A stretch of DNA of 64,000 nucleotides from Aliiglaciecola sp. M165 (GTDB lineage: Bacteria; Pseudomonadota; Gammaproteobacteria; Enterobacterales; Alteromonadaceae). The position numbers and the translations under genes are program-made. A model generated the notes under the pieces. It did not search any database, was not told the DNA's origin, and saw nothing but the letters and a program-made list of their open reading frames with translations. Shown here in pieces: positions 56,042-64,000 of the stretch (position 1 is its first letter; each line of letters begins with the position of its first letter). The stretch spans positions 186,001 through 250,000 of the forward strand of contig NZ_VKKH01000009.1 in the NCBI RefSeq assembly GCF_007197995.1, given 5' to 3'.

Positions 56042-57193
56042 ATGAAAGGACTTGTGACATTATTAATTATTGCTCTCATGGGCTCGCTTTTTCTTAACTG
56101 GCAGTTATGGAACAAACTTAAATCTGAACAGTCTTATCAAAGCACAACGCAAACAGAATCAGTTAAAGGAGAGCCTAATCACAATGCTCTAGCATCTGGT
56201 AATCGTACCGCAGTGAATCAACAAACCGAGGCGGAGCAAGTGGCGGAACTTGCTGGGCATCAAAGCTCGCCGCAGATGCGACAAAAGGCCCAGGCTATCT
56301 ACGCAATTCGTCAGCAACTGGCAGCGGGTGAGACACAAAAAGCAAGGGATGCGATTTTAGACTATTTGCGGGCCAACCCGCGTGATATTGATTATTTGCT
56401 GCTTGAAGCTGATTTAGTCAAGCTCACCGCCCAAACCAGTGATGTGCTTCAACATTTTTATGGATTGTTAGATTTACCTTTAAACACTGAACAAAAAGCC
56501 GAAGTGCTACTTGTTATCACAAGCCTAACCATAAATAACATAGAAAAACTCAAAAGCATTCGCTCTTGGGATGTGCTAGCCACCTTTTTAGAACCGCTTT
56601 GGCAGTTTGATCCCAACCGTCGATCTATCATTGTTGGACTTGCCGAAGCTTATGCGCGACAGGGCCAGGAATTTTTAATGGAAAACGTGCTGGCCTCGCT
56701 TCCGCAAGATGACTTGGAGGTTTCAAAAATTCGCAGCATGTTAGCGAATGTCAATAACGCGTCTGAGATAACCGATATTGATGAAAACCAGCGCTTAGAC
56801 TACGAGCGTACGCTCGACCTTGAAAATTTTGGCGATCATTTTATTGCACAAGCCTTCATAGGTAGATATTCCCTTAATCTGATGATCGATACTGGAGCCT
56901 CAACGACAGTCATCACTGACCGAACGTTTCAACAGTTACGTCGTCGATCAGACTTCAACTATGTAGGTACATACAAGATTAATACTGCAGGTGGCCAAGT
57001 TTATGCTCCGATTTATCAGCTCCAGCAGCTATTTATCGGCGGTTTTCGCTTAGATGATTTGGCTGTGGTAGTGCTGCCGATGCCCGATTTCACTCAGGCA
57101 AATGGACTATTAGGGATGAATTTATTGCGCCAATTTGATTTCAAGATTGATCAGCAAAATAGTCAATTATTATTAAACCGATTACCACGTTAA
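56042..57193 (+). CDS. Membrane-anchored retropepsin-like aspartic protease
   Basis: 383 residues from ATG at 56042, which has GGAG seven bases upstream; a frame from TTG at 56021 is open but has no such site. One membrane anchor near residues 3-20 (LVTLLIIALMGSLFLNW), a helical TPR-like middle (LAAGETQKARDAILDYLRANPRDIDYLLLEADLV), and a clan AA protease domain over about 270-383 with LMIDTGASTTVITD carrying the catalytic aspartate and NGLLGMNLLRQFDFKID at the end. This belongs to the TIGR02281-like group, active as a dimer. Substrate unknown. Confidence 0.85.
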   Translation: MKGLVTLLIIALMGSLFLNWQLWNKLKSEQSYQSTTQTESVKGEPNHNALASGNRTAVNQQTEAEQVAELAGHQSSPQMRQKAQAIYAIRQQLAAGETQKARDAILDYLRANPRDIDYLLLEADLVKLTAQTSDVLQHFYGLLDLPLNTEQKAEVLLVITSLTINNIEKLKSIRSWDVLATFLEPLWQFDPNRRSIIVGLAEAYARQGQEFLMENVLASLPQDDLEVSKIRSMLANVNNASEITDIDENQRLDYERTLDLENFGDHFIAQAFIGRYSLNLMIDTGASTTVITDRTFQQLRRRSDFNYVGTYKINTAGGQVYAPIYQLQQLFIGGFRLDDLAVVVLPMPDFTQANGLLGMNLLRQFDFKIDQQNSQLLLNRLPR

Positions 57194-57214
57194 AGGTTGA
57201 GTTTGGAGTGTCCA

Positions 57215-57856
57215 ATGAAGCTAGACTTTGATCAATGCAAGTGGATAAACCGTCCTGAACATTATCAGGTCAGCGAAAATCGTATTTCGCTCACGACATC
57301 ACCACATACCGACTTTTGGCAGCGGACTTTTTATGGGTTTAGAAATGATAACGCGCCGGCATTGTTGTTTTCGCAAAACGAAAATTTTAGTCTGACAACA
57401 CGAGTCTCATTTGCTTATCGCAATCTGTTTGATCAGTGTGGACTAGTGATATATTTAGATAGCGAAAACTGGTTTAAGGCGTCAATCGAATATGAGAATT
57501 CGTCCTTTGCTCGGCTTGGCAGCGTCGTTACGAACTTTGGATTTTCTGATTGGGCGACCACAGACATTCCATTACCCACAGAAATTTGGTATCGCTTGAG
57601 TCGTCGTCACGCAGATTTTTTAATCGAATACTCTCTGGATGGCAACGAATTTAAACAGATGCGAATTTTTCGTCTGCATTCCTTACCAGAAGGGTCCGAG
57701 GCCGAGTATTTTGGAAAGGTGTCACTATTGTCAAAACAGGCAATTGACGTCGGTTTTTATGCGTGTAGTCCAACGGATTCTAGATTCGAAGCAAGGTTTT
57801 CTGATATTCAATTTGGTCCATCAATATGGTCCGCTCATGGTGATGAATCGGCCTGA
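57215..57856 (+). CDS. DUF1349 family protein
   Basis: 213 residues from ATG at 57215, which follows GGAG by six bases. Concanavalin-like beta-sandwich expected: FWQRTFYGFRNDNAPALLF, FDQCGLVIYLDSENWFKASIEYE near 80 and VGFYACSPTDSRFEARFSDI near 178. The DUF1349 family is typified by yeast YJL171-like/regulation of enolase proteins; function unknown. Cytoplasmic, 21 bases after the protease gene. Confidence 0.85.
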   Translation: MKLDFDQCKWINRPEHYQVSENRISLTTSPHTDFWQRTFYGFRNDNAPALLFSQNENFSLTTRVSFAYRNLFDQCGLVIYLDSENWFKASIEYENSSFARLGSVVTNFGFSDWATTDIPLPTEIWYRLSRRHADFLIEYSLDGNEFKQMRIFRLHSLPEGSEAEYFGKVSLLSKQAIDVGFYACSPTDSRFEARFSDIQFGPSIWSAHGDESA

Positions 57857-57866
57857 ACCATTTATG

Positions 57867-58691
57867 CTAGAAGTTGATATCAACCTCTGATTGATTTTGT
57901 CGAAAATGCTCAATTGCGTTACTGACTTCAAAATTGACCAGGGAGAGAGTGACCCCCTGCCCTTTCATATTGCCACTTGAAGGCTGAAAGGAACACAGAC
58001 TTAGGATTTCTGCGAAATCACTTTTTTGCCAAAAATAACACTGACGAAACCCAGATAGTAACAACGCCCGTCCATTGTCAGTTTCGACGAAATGGGTGCG
58101 CGGCGTAATTTGCTTGTCTTCAAAAAATGCTAAAACATCTTCGGCAACATCTTGATTTATTTGCATGTTTTTTAAAAATGCAGACAAACGTGGCTTATCG
58201 TTTTGTCCACCGGAAAGCGCTTGGACCTGATCAAAACTCAATGGGGAGCCGTATTTGACAGCCGCTTGCTCAACGGTTTTCTGATAGATAGGCAAAATGT
58301 CCACATATCTACTAGCGATACGATAGGTCAATTCAATTTGATGAATAAAGCCTATGTCTTTATCAAACTGTAACTCTAAATTTTGAACCAGCTCAGAATC
58401 TTTGTAGGGCTGTTTGAATATAAATTCTACATCGCCACTGCGATTACCACCTGAAACGTGTTGCAACTCACCACCAAGCTCGGACAGCCTAGACGCTTGA
58501 ACACGCGCGTTGTCTCCGATGCGGATATCACGAATATCAAATGTTGATAAAGAAGTCATCGTAATAGACGGGTCAAATCGCTCCAGACTGGATAAATTTG
58601 GCGCCTGTTGAGCAGCTACCAAAACGGGCAACATTATCAGGAAAACTAGTACACATTTTAACGCTACGACTGTATTCATCCTGCTATTCAC
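57867..58691 (-). CDS. Exported protein of unknown function
   Basis: 274 residues with a signal peptide at about 1-28 (VALKCVLVFLIMLPVLVAA). The mature part is mixed alpha/beta: TFDIRDIRIGDNA, DKDIGFIHQIELTYRI, VEQAAVKYGSPL, LLLSGFRQCYFWQKSD and GVTLSLVNFEVSNAIEHFRQ. I recognise no family. Last gene of the minus-strand run prmB-aroC-MFS, 29 bases after the MFS gene. Confidence 0.7.
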   Translation of the reverse strand: MNSRMNTVVALKCVLVFLIMLPVLVAAQQAPNLSSLERFDPSITMTSLSTFDIRDIRIGDNARVQASRLSELGGELQHVSGGNRSGDVEFIFKQPYKDSELVQNLELQFDKDIGFIHQIELTYRIASRYVDILPIYQKTVEQAAVKYGSPLSFDQVQALSGGQNDKPRLSAFLKNMQINQDVAEDVLAFFEDKQITPRTHFVETDNGRALLLSGFRQCYFWQKSDFAEILSLCSFQPSSGNMKGQGVTLSLVNFEVSNAIEHFRQNQSEVDINF

Positions 58692-58720
58692 TCCAACCCT
58701 GTTAATAATTCTACCTTAGC

Positions 58721-59908
58721 TTAAGCCTTCATTTTTTTCGAGCTTATACACAACAAACATAATGCTGATAACACGGCCGCGGCGGTAGAAAAAATAAAGG
58801 ATGCAAACGCGCCCTCACCCTGATGCCACATTTGCCCTGAGATGTAATTCCCTAGTGCGCCGCCGACACCAAACCCTATACTGATATATATGGCCTGTCC
58901 TCGGCTTTGAAAGGCTTTACCCATAAAGTGATGGATAAAATGCACCGATGCGGCGTGGGTCATGGCAAAACTAAACGCATGAATAATTTGGCTGATGATG
59001 ATCACCCACAACAATTCCGCTGCCGCCCCGAGCAAGAACCAGCGAGCAGCGGTCACCATGATGCTTATAAATAAGATCCACTTCACGCCAAAAAGTTTAA
59101 TTAACTTGCCCGCGAGTAAAAAAATAACGATTTCAGCTGCAACTCCTAAGGCGATAAATAAACCTGTTGCTTGGCCGCTGTAGCCAAGATCTCGCGCATA
59201 GAGCGCAAAGAAACCGTAATACGTACCAAAGCTGACTTGCAGTAATGCTGCAGACAATAAAAAAAATAAAAATGGGCGTGTTAGGACTTGTGTCCATATT
59301 GAGCCTACTTCGGCATTTTCGTTTTGTGTTGTTTTGGTTTCTGTCAGGAACAGCGTAGACAAAAATAAGACTAGCAGCACCAATGCACTGGCATAAATAG
59401 GCGCTTCACTGGAAAACATATCGATCGCTTTGCCTGCCGCGACCGTCAGTAATATAAAGCCGATACTTCCCCACAACCGTATTCGACTGTAACGATTTGC
59501 CTGGCCGTCAACACAATTTAAGGTAAGCACTTCCAATTGTGGCAAAATAGCTGTCCAAAACATCATCATAAGTGCAAAGCTTAGTGTCAGGCCCCAGAAC
59601 CCCTCAACAAAAAATACCAAGCTAAAAGTCGAAAAAGTGAAAAAGCTTCCTAAACGGAGAATATTCAGGCCTTTACCTGAACGGTCAGCCATAGAAGCCC
59701 AAAGATTTGGACCAAGGATACGTGCAATGGTGATCAGTGCGAAGAGTTCGCCAATTTGCTCTGATGTAAATCCTCGTCCATCGAGGAAAACCCCTAAATA
59801 GGGGACTAGGACCCCTAGTTGTCCAAAATACAGAAGATACGTAACACCCAAAAGTCCAATGTTGAGGGCAGACCTTGCTCTGCTGTCGTCATTGGGATTT
59901 TGCAGCAA
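58721..59908 (-). CDS. MFS transporter, HcaT/nucleoside-symporter-like
   Basis: 395 residues, twelve membrane segments. LGLLGVTYLLYFGQLGVLVPYLGVFLDGRGFTSEQIG at the start and WASMADRSGKGLNILRLG near 70 resemble the MFS_1-like/HcaT branch (3-phenylpropionate and nucleoside transporters). Substrate unknown. Five bases after aroC on the same strand. Confidence 0.87.
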   Translation of the reverse strand: MLQNPNDDSRARSALNIGLLGVTYLLYFGQLGVLVPYLGVFLDGRGFTSEQIGELFALITIARILGPNLWASMADRSGKGLNILRLGSFFTFSTFSLVFFVEGFWGLTLSFALMMMFWTAILPQLEVLTLNCVDGQANRYSRIRLWGSIGFILLTVAAGKAIDMFSSEAPIYASALVLLVLFLSTLFLTETKTTQNENAEVGSIWTQVLTRPFLFFLLSAALLQVSFGTYYGFFALYARDLGYSGQATGLFIALGVAAEIVIFLLAGKLIKLFGVKWILFISIMVTAARWFLLGAAAELLWVIIISQIIHAFSFAMTHAASVHFIHHFMGKAFQSRGQAIYISIGFGVGGALGNYISGQMWHQGEGAFASFIFSTAAAVLSALCLLCISSKKMKA

Positions 59909-59913
59909 GATTG

Positions 59914-61011
59914 TTATGCCTGCCCAGGAATGACGGGGGTAATCGATTCCACATCGGCGTTTTGCCCACGATGACGCAGTAAGTGATCCATTAGCACGAT
60001 CGCCATCATGGCTTCAGCGATTGGAACAGCGCGTATCCCAACACATGGGTCGTGACGCCCTTTGGTGATGACCTCGGCTGATTGCCCTTTTATATCTATG
60101 GTTTCACCAGGGACACTGATACTAGACGTGGGTTTAAGCGCCATATGCACAACCACATCTTGGCCAGTTGAAATACCGCCTAAAACCCCGCCAGATCGGT
60201 TCGACCTGAAGCCTTCCGGTGACAGTGCGTCGCGATGTTCACTGCCTTTTTGTTCAACTACGTCAAACCCATCGCCAATTTCAACGCCTTTGACCGCATT
60301 AATCCCCATCATCGCCAGCGCCAAATCAGCATCAAGGCGATCAAAAATCGGTTCTCCTAGTCCAACCGGAACATTAGTCGCCACACAGGAGACTTTAGCG
60401 CCTATTGAATCACCCTGTTTTTTCAGATCGCGCATATACTGATCAAGATCATCAAGTTTACTCGAATCTGGACAAAAAAATGCGTTTGTATTGGTGACAC
60501 TGTGATCAACGGTGTCAATTTTTATTGGTCCCAATTGCGACAAGTAACCGTGGATTTCAATGCCATGAACTTGTTTAAGGTACTTTTTAGCGATACCGCC
60601 CGCGGCGACTCGGATTGCCGTTTCTCTAGCGGAAGAACGCCCTCCTCCACGATAGTCACGCAATCCATATTTTTGTTGATAGGTATAATCCGCATGACCA
60701 GGTCTAAAAGTATCTTTTATCTTCGAATAATCATTGCTGCGTTGATCTTTATTTTTAATCAACAAACCTATACTAGTACCCGTGGTCTTTCCTTCAAAAA
60801 CGCCGGATAAAATCTGTACCTCGTCGTCTTCTCTGCGCGCCGTTGTATAACGAGAGGTACCAGGTTTACGTCGATCCAAGTCACCTTGGAGATCGGATTC
60901 GTCTAACGCCAAATTTGGTGGGCAGCCGTCCACAACACCACCTATTGCAATGCCATGGCTTTCGCCAAAAGTGGTTACCGTGAAAAGTTTGCCAAATGTA
61001 TTTCCAGCCAT
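59914..61011 (-). CDS. aroC: Chorismate synthase
   Basis: Final step of the shikimate pathway, needs reduced FMN. 365 residues (E. coli 361). Signatures [17 protein letters not shown] near residue 16, [30 protein letters not shown] near 104 and [15 protein letters not shown] near 267. Preceded by prmB with 21 bases between, as in many gammaproteobacteria. Confidence 0.97.
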   Translation of the reverse strand: MAGNTFGKLFTVTTFGESHGIAIGGVVDGCPPNLALDESDLQGDLDRRKPGTSRYTTARREDDEVQILSGVFEGKTTGTSIGLLIKNKDQRSNDYSKIKDTFRPGHADYTYQQKYGLRDYRGGGRSSARETAIRVAAGGIAKKYLKQVHGIEIHGYLSQLGPIKIDTVDHSVTNTNAFFCPDSSKLDDLDQYMRDLKKQGDSIGAKVSCVATNVPVGLGEPIFDRLDADLALAMMGINAVKGVEIGDGFDVVEQKGSEHRDALSPEGFRSNRSGGVLGGISTGQDVVVHMALKPTSSISVPGETIDIKGQSAEVITKGRHDPCVGIRAVPIAEAMMAIVLMDHLLRHRGQNADVESITPVIPGQA

Positions 61012-61032
61012 GTATATATATTTCCTGTACGC

Positions 61033-61968
61033 TTAGTGTGAAGCCAAGTAGGCTCTCAGTGCGGATTGATTGATTGCGAACACACCATGTCCTCCATGCT
61101 CAAATTGCACCCAGTGCAATGGCATACCAGGATAGCGGTGCTCCATATGGACTTCGCTGTTACCCACTTCTACAAATAACCATCCATCTTCGCTAAGATG
61201 TTCAACCGATTGGCGTAAAATGGTATCAACTAAATCGAGTCCATCCTGGCCAGCGGCCAATCCTAATTCGGGTTCATGATGAAATTCAGTGGGAAGATCT
61301 GACATATCTTCTTCATCTACATAGGGTGGATTGCTAACAATCAAATCGTATTTTTGACCGCTCAACGCCGCCATTAAATCAGATTGAATGGGAAACACTC
61401 GTTCTTCTAATCCATGTTCATGAATATTAATGTTGGCGACATCTAGCGCATCTCGACTGATATCGACCGCGTCGACAACAGCGTCCTCAAATTGATACGC
61501 CAATGCGATTGCTATGCAGGCACTACCCGTACACAAATCCAAAATTTGTTTTGGGGGTTGCTTCAGCCAACTGGAAAAATCCTGAACAATTAGCTCCGCA
61601 AAAGGAGAACGCGGTACTAACACACGCTCATCGACAAAGAACGGTAATCCACAAAACCATGCTTTGTTGGTTAGGTACGCGACAGGTACTTTTTCATCAA
61701 TGCGTCGTTTCACGAGATTTACAATGGCGCCTTTCTCGGATTTGGTTAGCCGCGATTGCATTAAGAATCGTAAATCTTCGTCAGGTAAGTCATGGGGCAA
61801 ATGTAAAACCTGACAGACCAAATTAACCGCCTCACTCCACGCGTTATCAGTTCCATGTCCGTAATACAGATCAGATTGATTGAACTGAGTCATTGACCAA
61901 CGTACTACATCTAACATGGTCTTAAGTTGCTTTGCAGCCTTTTTAATATCAATCGATTCTGTGTGCAT
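61033..61968 (-). CDS. prmB: 50S ribosomal protein L3 glutamine methyltransferase
   Basis: SAM-dependent methyltransferase for Gln150 of ribosomal protein L3. 311 residues (E. coli 310). ILDLCTGSACIAIALAYQF near residue 138 is the SAM motif and DLIVSNPPYVDEEDM near 204 the NPPY catalytic motif; the length and amino-terminal domain separate it from PrmC. Divergent from smrB, upstream of aroC, the conserved order. Confidence 0.95.
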   Translation of the reverse strand: MHTESIDIKKAAKQLKTMLDVVRWSMTQFNQSDLYYGHGTDNAWSEAVNLVCQVLHLPHDLPDEDLRFLMQSRLTKSEKGAIVNLVKRRIDEKVPVAYLTNKAWFCGLPFFVDERVLVPRSPFAELIVQDFSSWLKQPPKQILDLCTGSACIAIALAYQFEDAVVDAVDISRDALDVANINIHEHGLEERVFPIQSDLMAALSGQKYDLIVSNPPYVDEEDMSDLPTEFHHEPELGLAAGQDGLDLVDTILRQSVEHLSEDGWLFVEVGNSEVHMEHRYPGMPLHWVQFEHGGHGVFAINQSALRAYLASH

Positions 61969-62068
61969 TTTGTTCGCTTGTATTGATTAAGGGATGTAGC
62001 GCCAGTGCTTATTTTGCTATGCTTGGCGGCGAATTTCTTGACTGTTTGTTTATAAACCATAACAAAAT

Positions 62069-62659
62069 ATGAAAAAACCACTGAATCTGGCTAACGAAAA
62101 AGGCAACGACACATCTGTTGATGATGAGTTTACAATGTTTCGCGACACTTTCAGTGATGTCAAACCGATCAAGCAGGACAAAATAACGCCTCCGCAGCGA
62201 TCCAGCAAGAAAAAATCTCGTTATTCTGAGAAAAATCTATCGCAAGGAAAACATCTTAAACAAGCCCTAGCCTCCTTTCATTTTTCGGACGGCTTTGAAG
62301 CACATTTTGCTGAACAAGGACCTTTGAAATACACGAAGGAAGGCTGTCCCGCATACGAAGTGAAACGACTGCGTAGAGGAGACTACCCCCCAGATCTGAT
62401 ATTAGACCTGCATGGTCTCAACAAAGAGCAAGCTAAACTAGAAATTGCAGCATTAATCCATGCTGCACAGAAACAACATGCACACTGCGTTTGTATTGTC
62501 CACGGCGTGGGATCATATGTGTTGAAAAAGGCTGTACCAAATTGGCTGGTCCAGCACCCTGCGATATTAGGTTTTCACCAGGCACCACTGGAATGGGGTG
62601 GAAAAGGAGCATTGCTAGCGTTAATTGAAATCCCAGATATACACGAAGGAATTCGTTGA
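62069..62659 (+). CDS. smrB: Smr-domain ribosome rescue endonuclease
   Basis: 196 residues (E. coli SmrB 183). Basic amino-terminal part, then the Smr domain: DLILDLHGLNKEQAKLEIAALI near residue 110 with the DLHG motif, CVCIVHGVGSYVLKKAVPNWL near 143 (HG-x-G) and FHQAPLEWGGKGALLALIE at the end. SmrB cuts mRNA between collided ribosomes. Divergent from prmB. Confidence 0.94.
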   Translation: MKKPLNLANEKGNDTSVDDEFTMFRDTFSDVKPIKQDKITPPQRSSKKKSRYSEKNLSQGKHLKQALASFHFSDGFEAHFAEQGPLKYTKEGCPAYEVKRLRRGDYPPDLILDLHGLNKEQAKLEIAALIHAAQKQHAHCVCIVHGVGSYVLKKAVPNWLVQHPAILGFHQAPLEWGGKGALLALIEIPDIHEGIR

Positions 62660-62730
62660 CTGGTCTCTATTCCAGATATTTATGAATCTGCGCACTTGAC
62701 GGACAGGACAGCCGCCAAGTGCAAAAAAAC

Positions 62731-62853
62731 CTATAAATCGTGATTGGTGTTGTACACAAACAAATATAAGTAGTACGCACAAAGGCCGATCACAACCGCC
62801 AACCCGAAAAGTGAACCCCAAACTACAGGATCTTTGAATAGTATCTCTAACAT
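62731..62853 (-). CDS. DUF3149 mini-protein, one membrane segment
   Basis: 40 residues from ATG at 62851-62853, with GAGGA seven bases upstream. LFKDPVVWGSLFGLAVVIGLCAYYLYLFVYN is the DUF3149 pattern, a single-helix inner-membrane protein of unknown function. The open frame extends 21 codons upstream into element-derived sequence; that part is unlikely to be translated. Confidence 0.8.
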   Translation of the reverse strand: MLEILFKDPVVWGSLFGLAVVIGLCAYYLYLFVYNTNHDL

Positions 62854-62882
62854 GATCTTATCCTCGCTATGACTTATTAACT

Positions 62883-63086
62883 GATTAACCTGAACTCGGG
62901 ATAAGAGAATCTGCAACTTATTGATTTTAATGAAAAGACTAAAACATATGACCCGGTAGTGGTCTAAAGTTCGAGTTCAAGGCACACAAGTGAAGGAATA
63001 ACGGGTTATTTCGAGCTTGTGTAACGCAGAAATCGTACTTTAGAACGCTGCTGGGTGGATTCGCTTATCCCGAATTCAGGTTGATT
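62883..63086. mobile_element. MITE-like foldback element, 204 bases
   Basis: Terminal inverted repeats GATTAACCTGAACTCGGGATAAG at 62883-62905 (here abbreviated ends AACCTGAACTCGGGATAAG) and CTTATCCCGAATTCAGGTTG at 63064-63083, about 20 of 23 matching. Nested inside are TCTAAAGT/ACTTTAGA, ACAAG/CTTGT and ATAAC/GTTAT pairs, so one strand can fold into a long hairpin around 63000. No coding capacity. TIRs end in GGGATAAG, like the 43039 element (GGATAAG). Confidence 0.65.
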
Positions 63087-63361
63087 ACCATTGTAGTGAT
63101 TGTCATCGAATTCTTGACTGATCCAGATCAAACAATTGAGTCGAAACATCGTGTTTTGCATTTTTTGACTGTCTGTAGATTGCGCCATAACAGCCTAAAC
63201 AAGCGTCCAAGAAATCACTTATCCCTTTGATTTTATTACTTTTAAATTTTTGGAACAGAAGATGCAATTCAGTTCATTGCCGTCGCATTTTACGCGCCAT
63301 GACATAATGTGGAAGGTTGATTTATTCACCCTCCAAAATAACAAATAAAGGGGATAGGCTG
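63087..63361. other. Intergenic region upstream of the dehydrogenase-like gene
   Basis: About 275 A+T-rich bases. A short minus-strand frame (to 63188) overlaps the MITE-like element and is not accepted. AAAGGGGATAGG just before 63362 serves as ribosome binding site for the following gene. Confidence 0.4.
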
Positions 63362-64000
63362 ATGAACCCGCTTCAACAAAATCAATCGTACTCGAAAACC
63401 AAAATGACAAGGGCAAGCAATAATGTGCAAGGTGCCAGGCAATATCAATACGAAAAAATTACTGTAGTTGGCCTAGGCTTAATGGGGACGCTACTAAGTG
63501 TCTCTTTTGCCAACAACGGGCACCAGGTCATTGCCGTAGATATGGACGGCAGAAAGGTTAATTGTGTCAATCAAAATCAATCGCCCATTCAGGATAAAGA
63601 GTTGCAAATAGCAATCCGAAACGCCCGATTCAAACGCAATCTGATTGCAACAGGCGATATGCATCATGCTGTGTTAAAAACGGATGTCAGTTTGGTATGT
63701 ATTGGGCAATCTCAAACTTCCGAGACGGTGAAAAGCAATAAGCAGTTAGAAGCGGTCTGCCAACAAATTGGCGCAAGTCTAGCAAGTAAGGGTAAATACC
63801 ATTTGGTTGTCGTGCATTCTCATTTAGCGCCTACAACCTGTGAATCGCTAGTTTTACCGATCCTTGAAAATTGGTCGAATAAACGTTGCGGAAGTGACTT
63901 TGGTTTATGCTACTTACCCTTGCATGTTGCCCACAAGAGTCAGCACTCTCCGGCAAAATTACATGACAGCATCTTACATGGCGCGTACGACAATAAGAGT
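63362..64000 (+). CDS. UDP-glucose/GDP-mannose dehydrogenase family protein, 3-prime end outside window
   Basis: Open from ATG at 63362 to the window edge, 213 codons visible of an expected 400 or more. After about 33 extra polar residues the Rossmann motif ITVVGLGLMGTLLSVSFANNGHQVIAVDMD appears near residue 35, then CVNQNQSPIQDKELQ, typical of the NAD-binding domain of this family, and DVSLVCIGQSQT near 119. The family oxidises a nucleotide sugar to the uronic acid for exopolysaccharide; AlgD/GDP-mannose-type is possible. The stretch near 185-213 lacks the usual PEFLREG motif, so this is a diverged member. Confidence 0.8.
   Translation, partial: MNPLQQNQSYSKTKMTRASNNVQGARQYQYEKITVVGLGLMGTLLSVSFANNGHQVIAVDMDGRKVNCVNQNQSPIQDKELQIAIRNARFKRNLIATGDMHHAVLKTDVSLVCIGQSQTSETVKSNKQLEAVCQQIGASLASKGKYHLVVVHSHLAPTTCESLVLPILENWSNKRCGSDFGLCYLPLHVAHKSQHSPAKLHDSILHGAYDNKS

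Noticed and set aside
63006-63188. 60-codon minus-strand frame
   Set aside because: Runs through the right end of the MITE-like element; no ribosome binding site or family.

Overview
The window is a chromosomal segment of a marine gammaproteobacterium, most likely Alteromonadaceae (Alteromonas / Glaciecola / Paraglaciecola type). This is inferred from gene content and order and from a moderate G+C; no database search was possible. The pointers are an rsxABCDGE-nth operon, a truA-accD-folC-dedD-cvpA-purF cluster next to fimV, asd and pdxB, a MotY homologue for a sodium-type polar flagellum beside rnt, a prmB-aroC pair divergent from smrB, and a carboxy-terminal APxTL type of PEP-CTERM sorting signal.

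Layout. Positions 1-2879 (minus): partial uvrB preceded by a MATE exporter. 2880-4081: about 1 kb without genes, with an inverted pair of DnaA-box-like sites, then two identical tRNA-Asn genes behind a strong promoter. 4159-10739 (plus): promoter, rsxA-B-C-D-G-E and nth, mostly overlapping. 10740-19449: an accessory region in which the 3-prime part of nth recurs twice more (12429 and 15047), always starting at the same base of the gene and increasingly decayed with distance. These copies delimit two small cargo blocks without a recognisable integrase: an NTF2-like plus a LytTR protein, then a creatininase-like, a MAPEG and a TetR gene. After the third copy lie a putative sorted surface protein, an unknown secreted protein, a solute-binding protein without a normal start codon and a SASA esterase.

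19450-26282: secreted or metabolic genes (M28 peptidase, nitrilase, glycerophosphodiesterase, serine hydrolase) and motY. 26482-41682: rnt, then the minus-strand housekeeping cluster purF-cvpA-dedD-folC-accD-truA, a two-gene plus-strand insertion (serine hydrolase and SDR), fimV, asd, pdxB and a DUF3291 gene. 41832-46965: an orphan membrane protein, a MITE-like element, an alpha/beta hydrolase-aldolase pair divergent from a Crp/Fnr regulator, and fabB. 47119-53985: mnmC, three tandem FlgO-domain lipoproteins, yfcL, an ATP-NAD kinase-like gene and epmC. 54112-62659: a run of small poorly known genes (CBM9-like, FFLEELY-motif, thioesterase, retropepsin-like protease, DUF1349), then a minus-strand prmB-aroC-MFS-unknown run and divergent smrB. 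62731-64000: a DUF3149 mini-protein, a second MITE-like element and the start of a UDP-glucose/GDP-mannose dehydrogenase-like gene cut by the window edge.

The best candidate for something undescribed is the nth locus. The intact gene and the second copy are identical over a 53-base block that is flanked on both sides by almost purely synonymous differences, which is what a recombination crossover inside an attachment core would leave. It looks like an insertion hot spot in a coding gene, where each arrival restores nth and pushes the old 3-prime end and older cargo outward.
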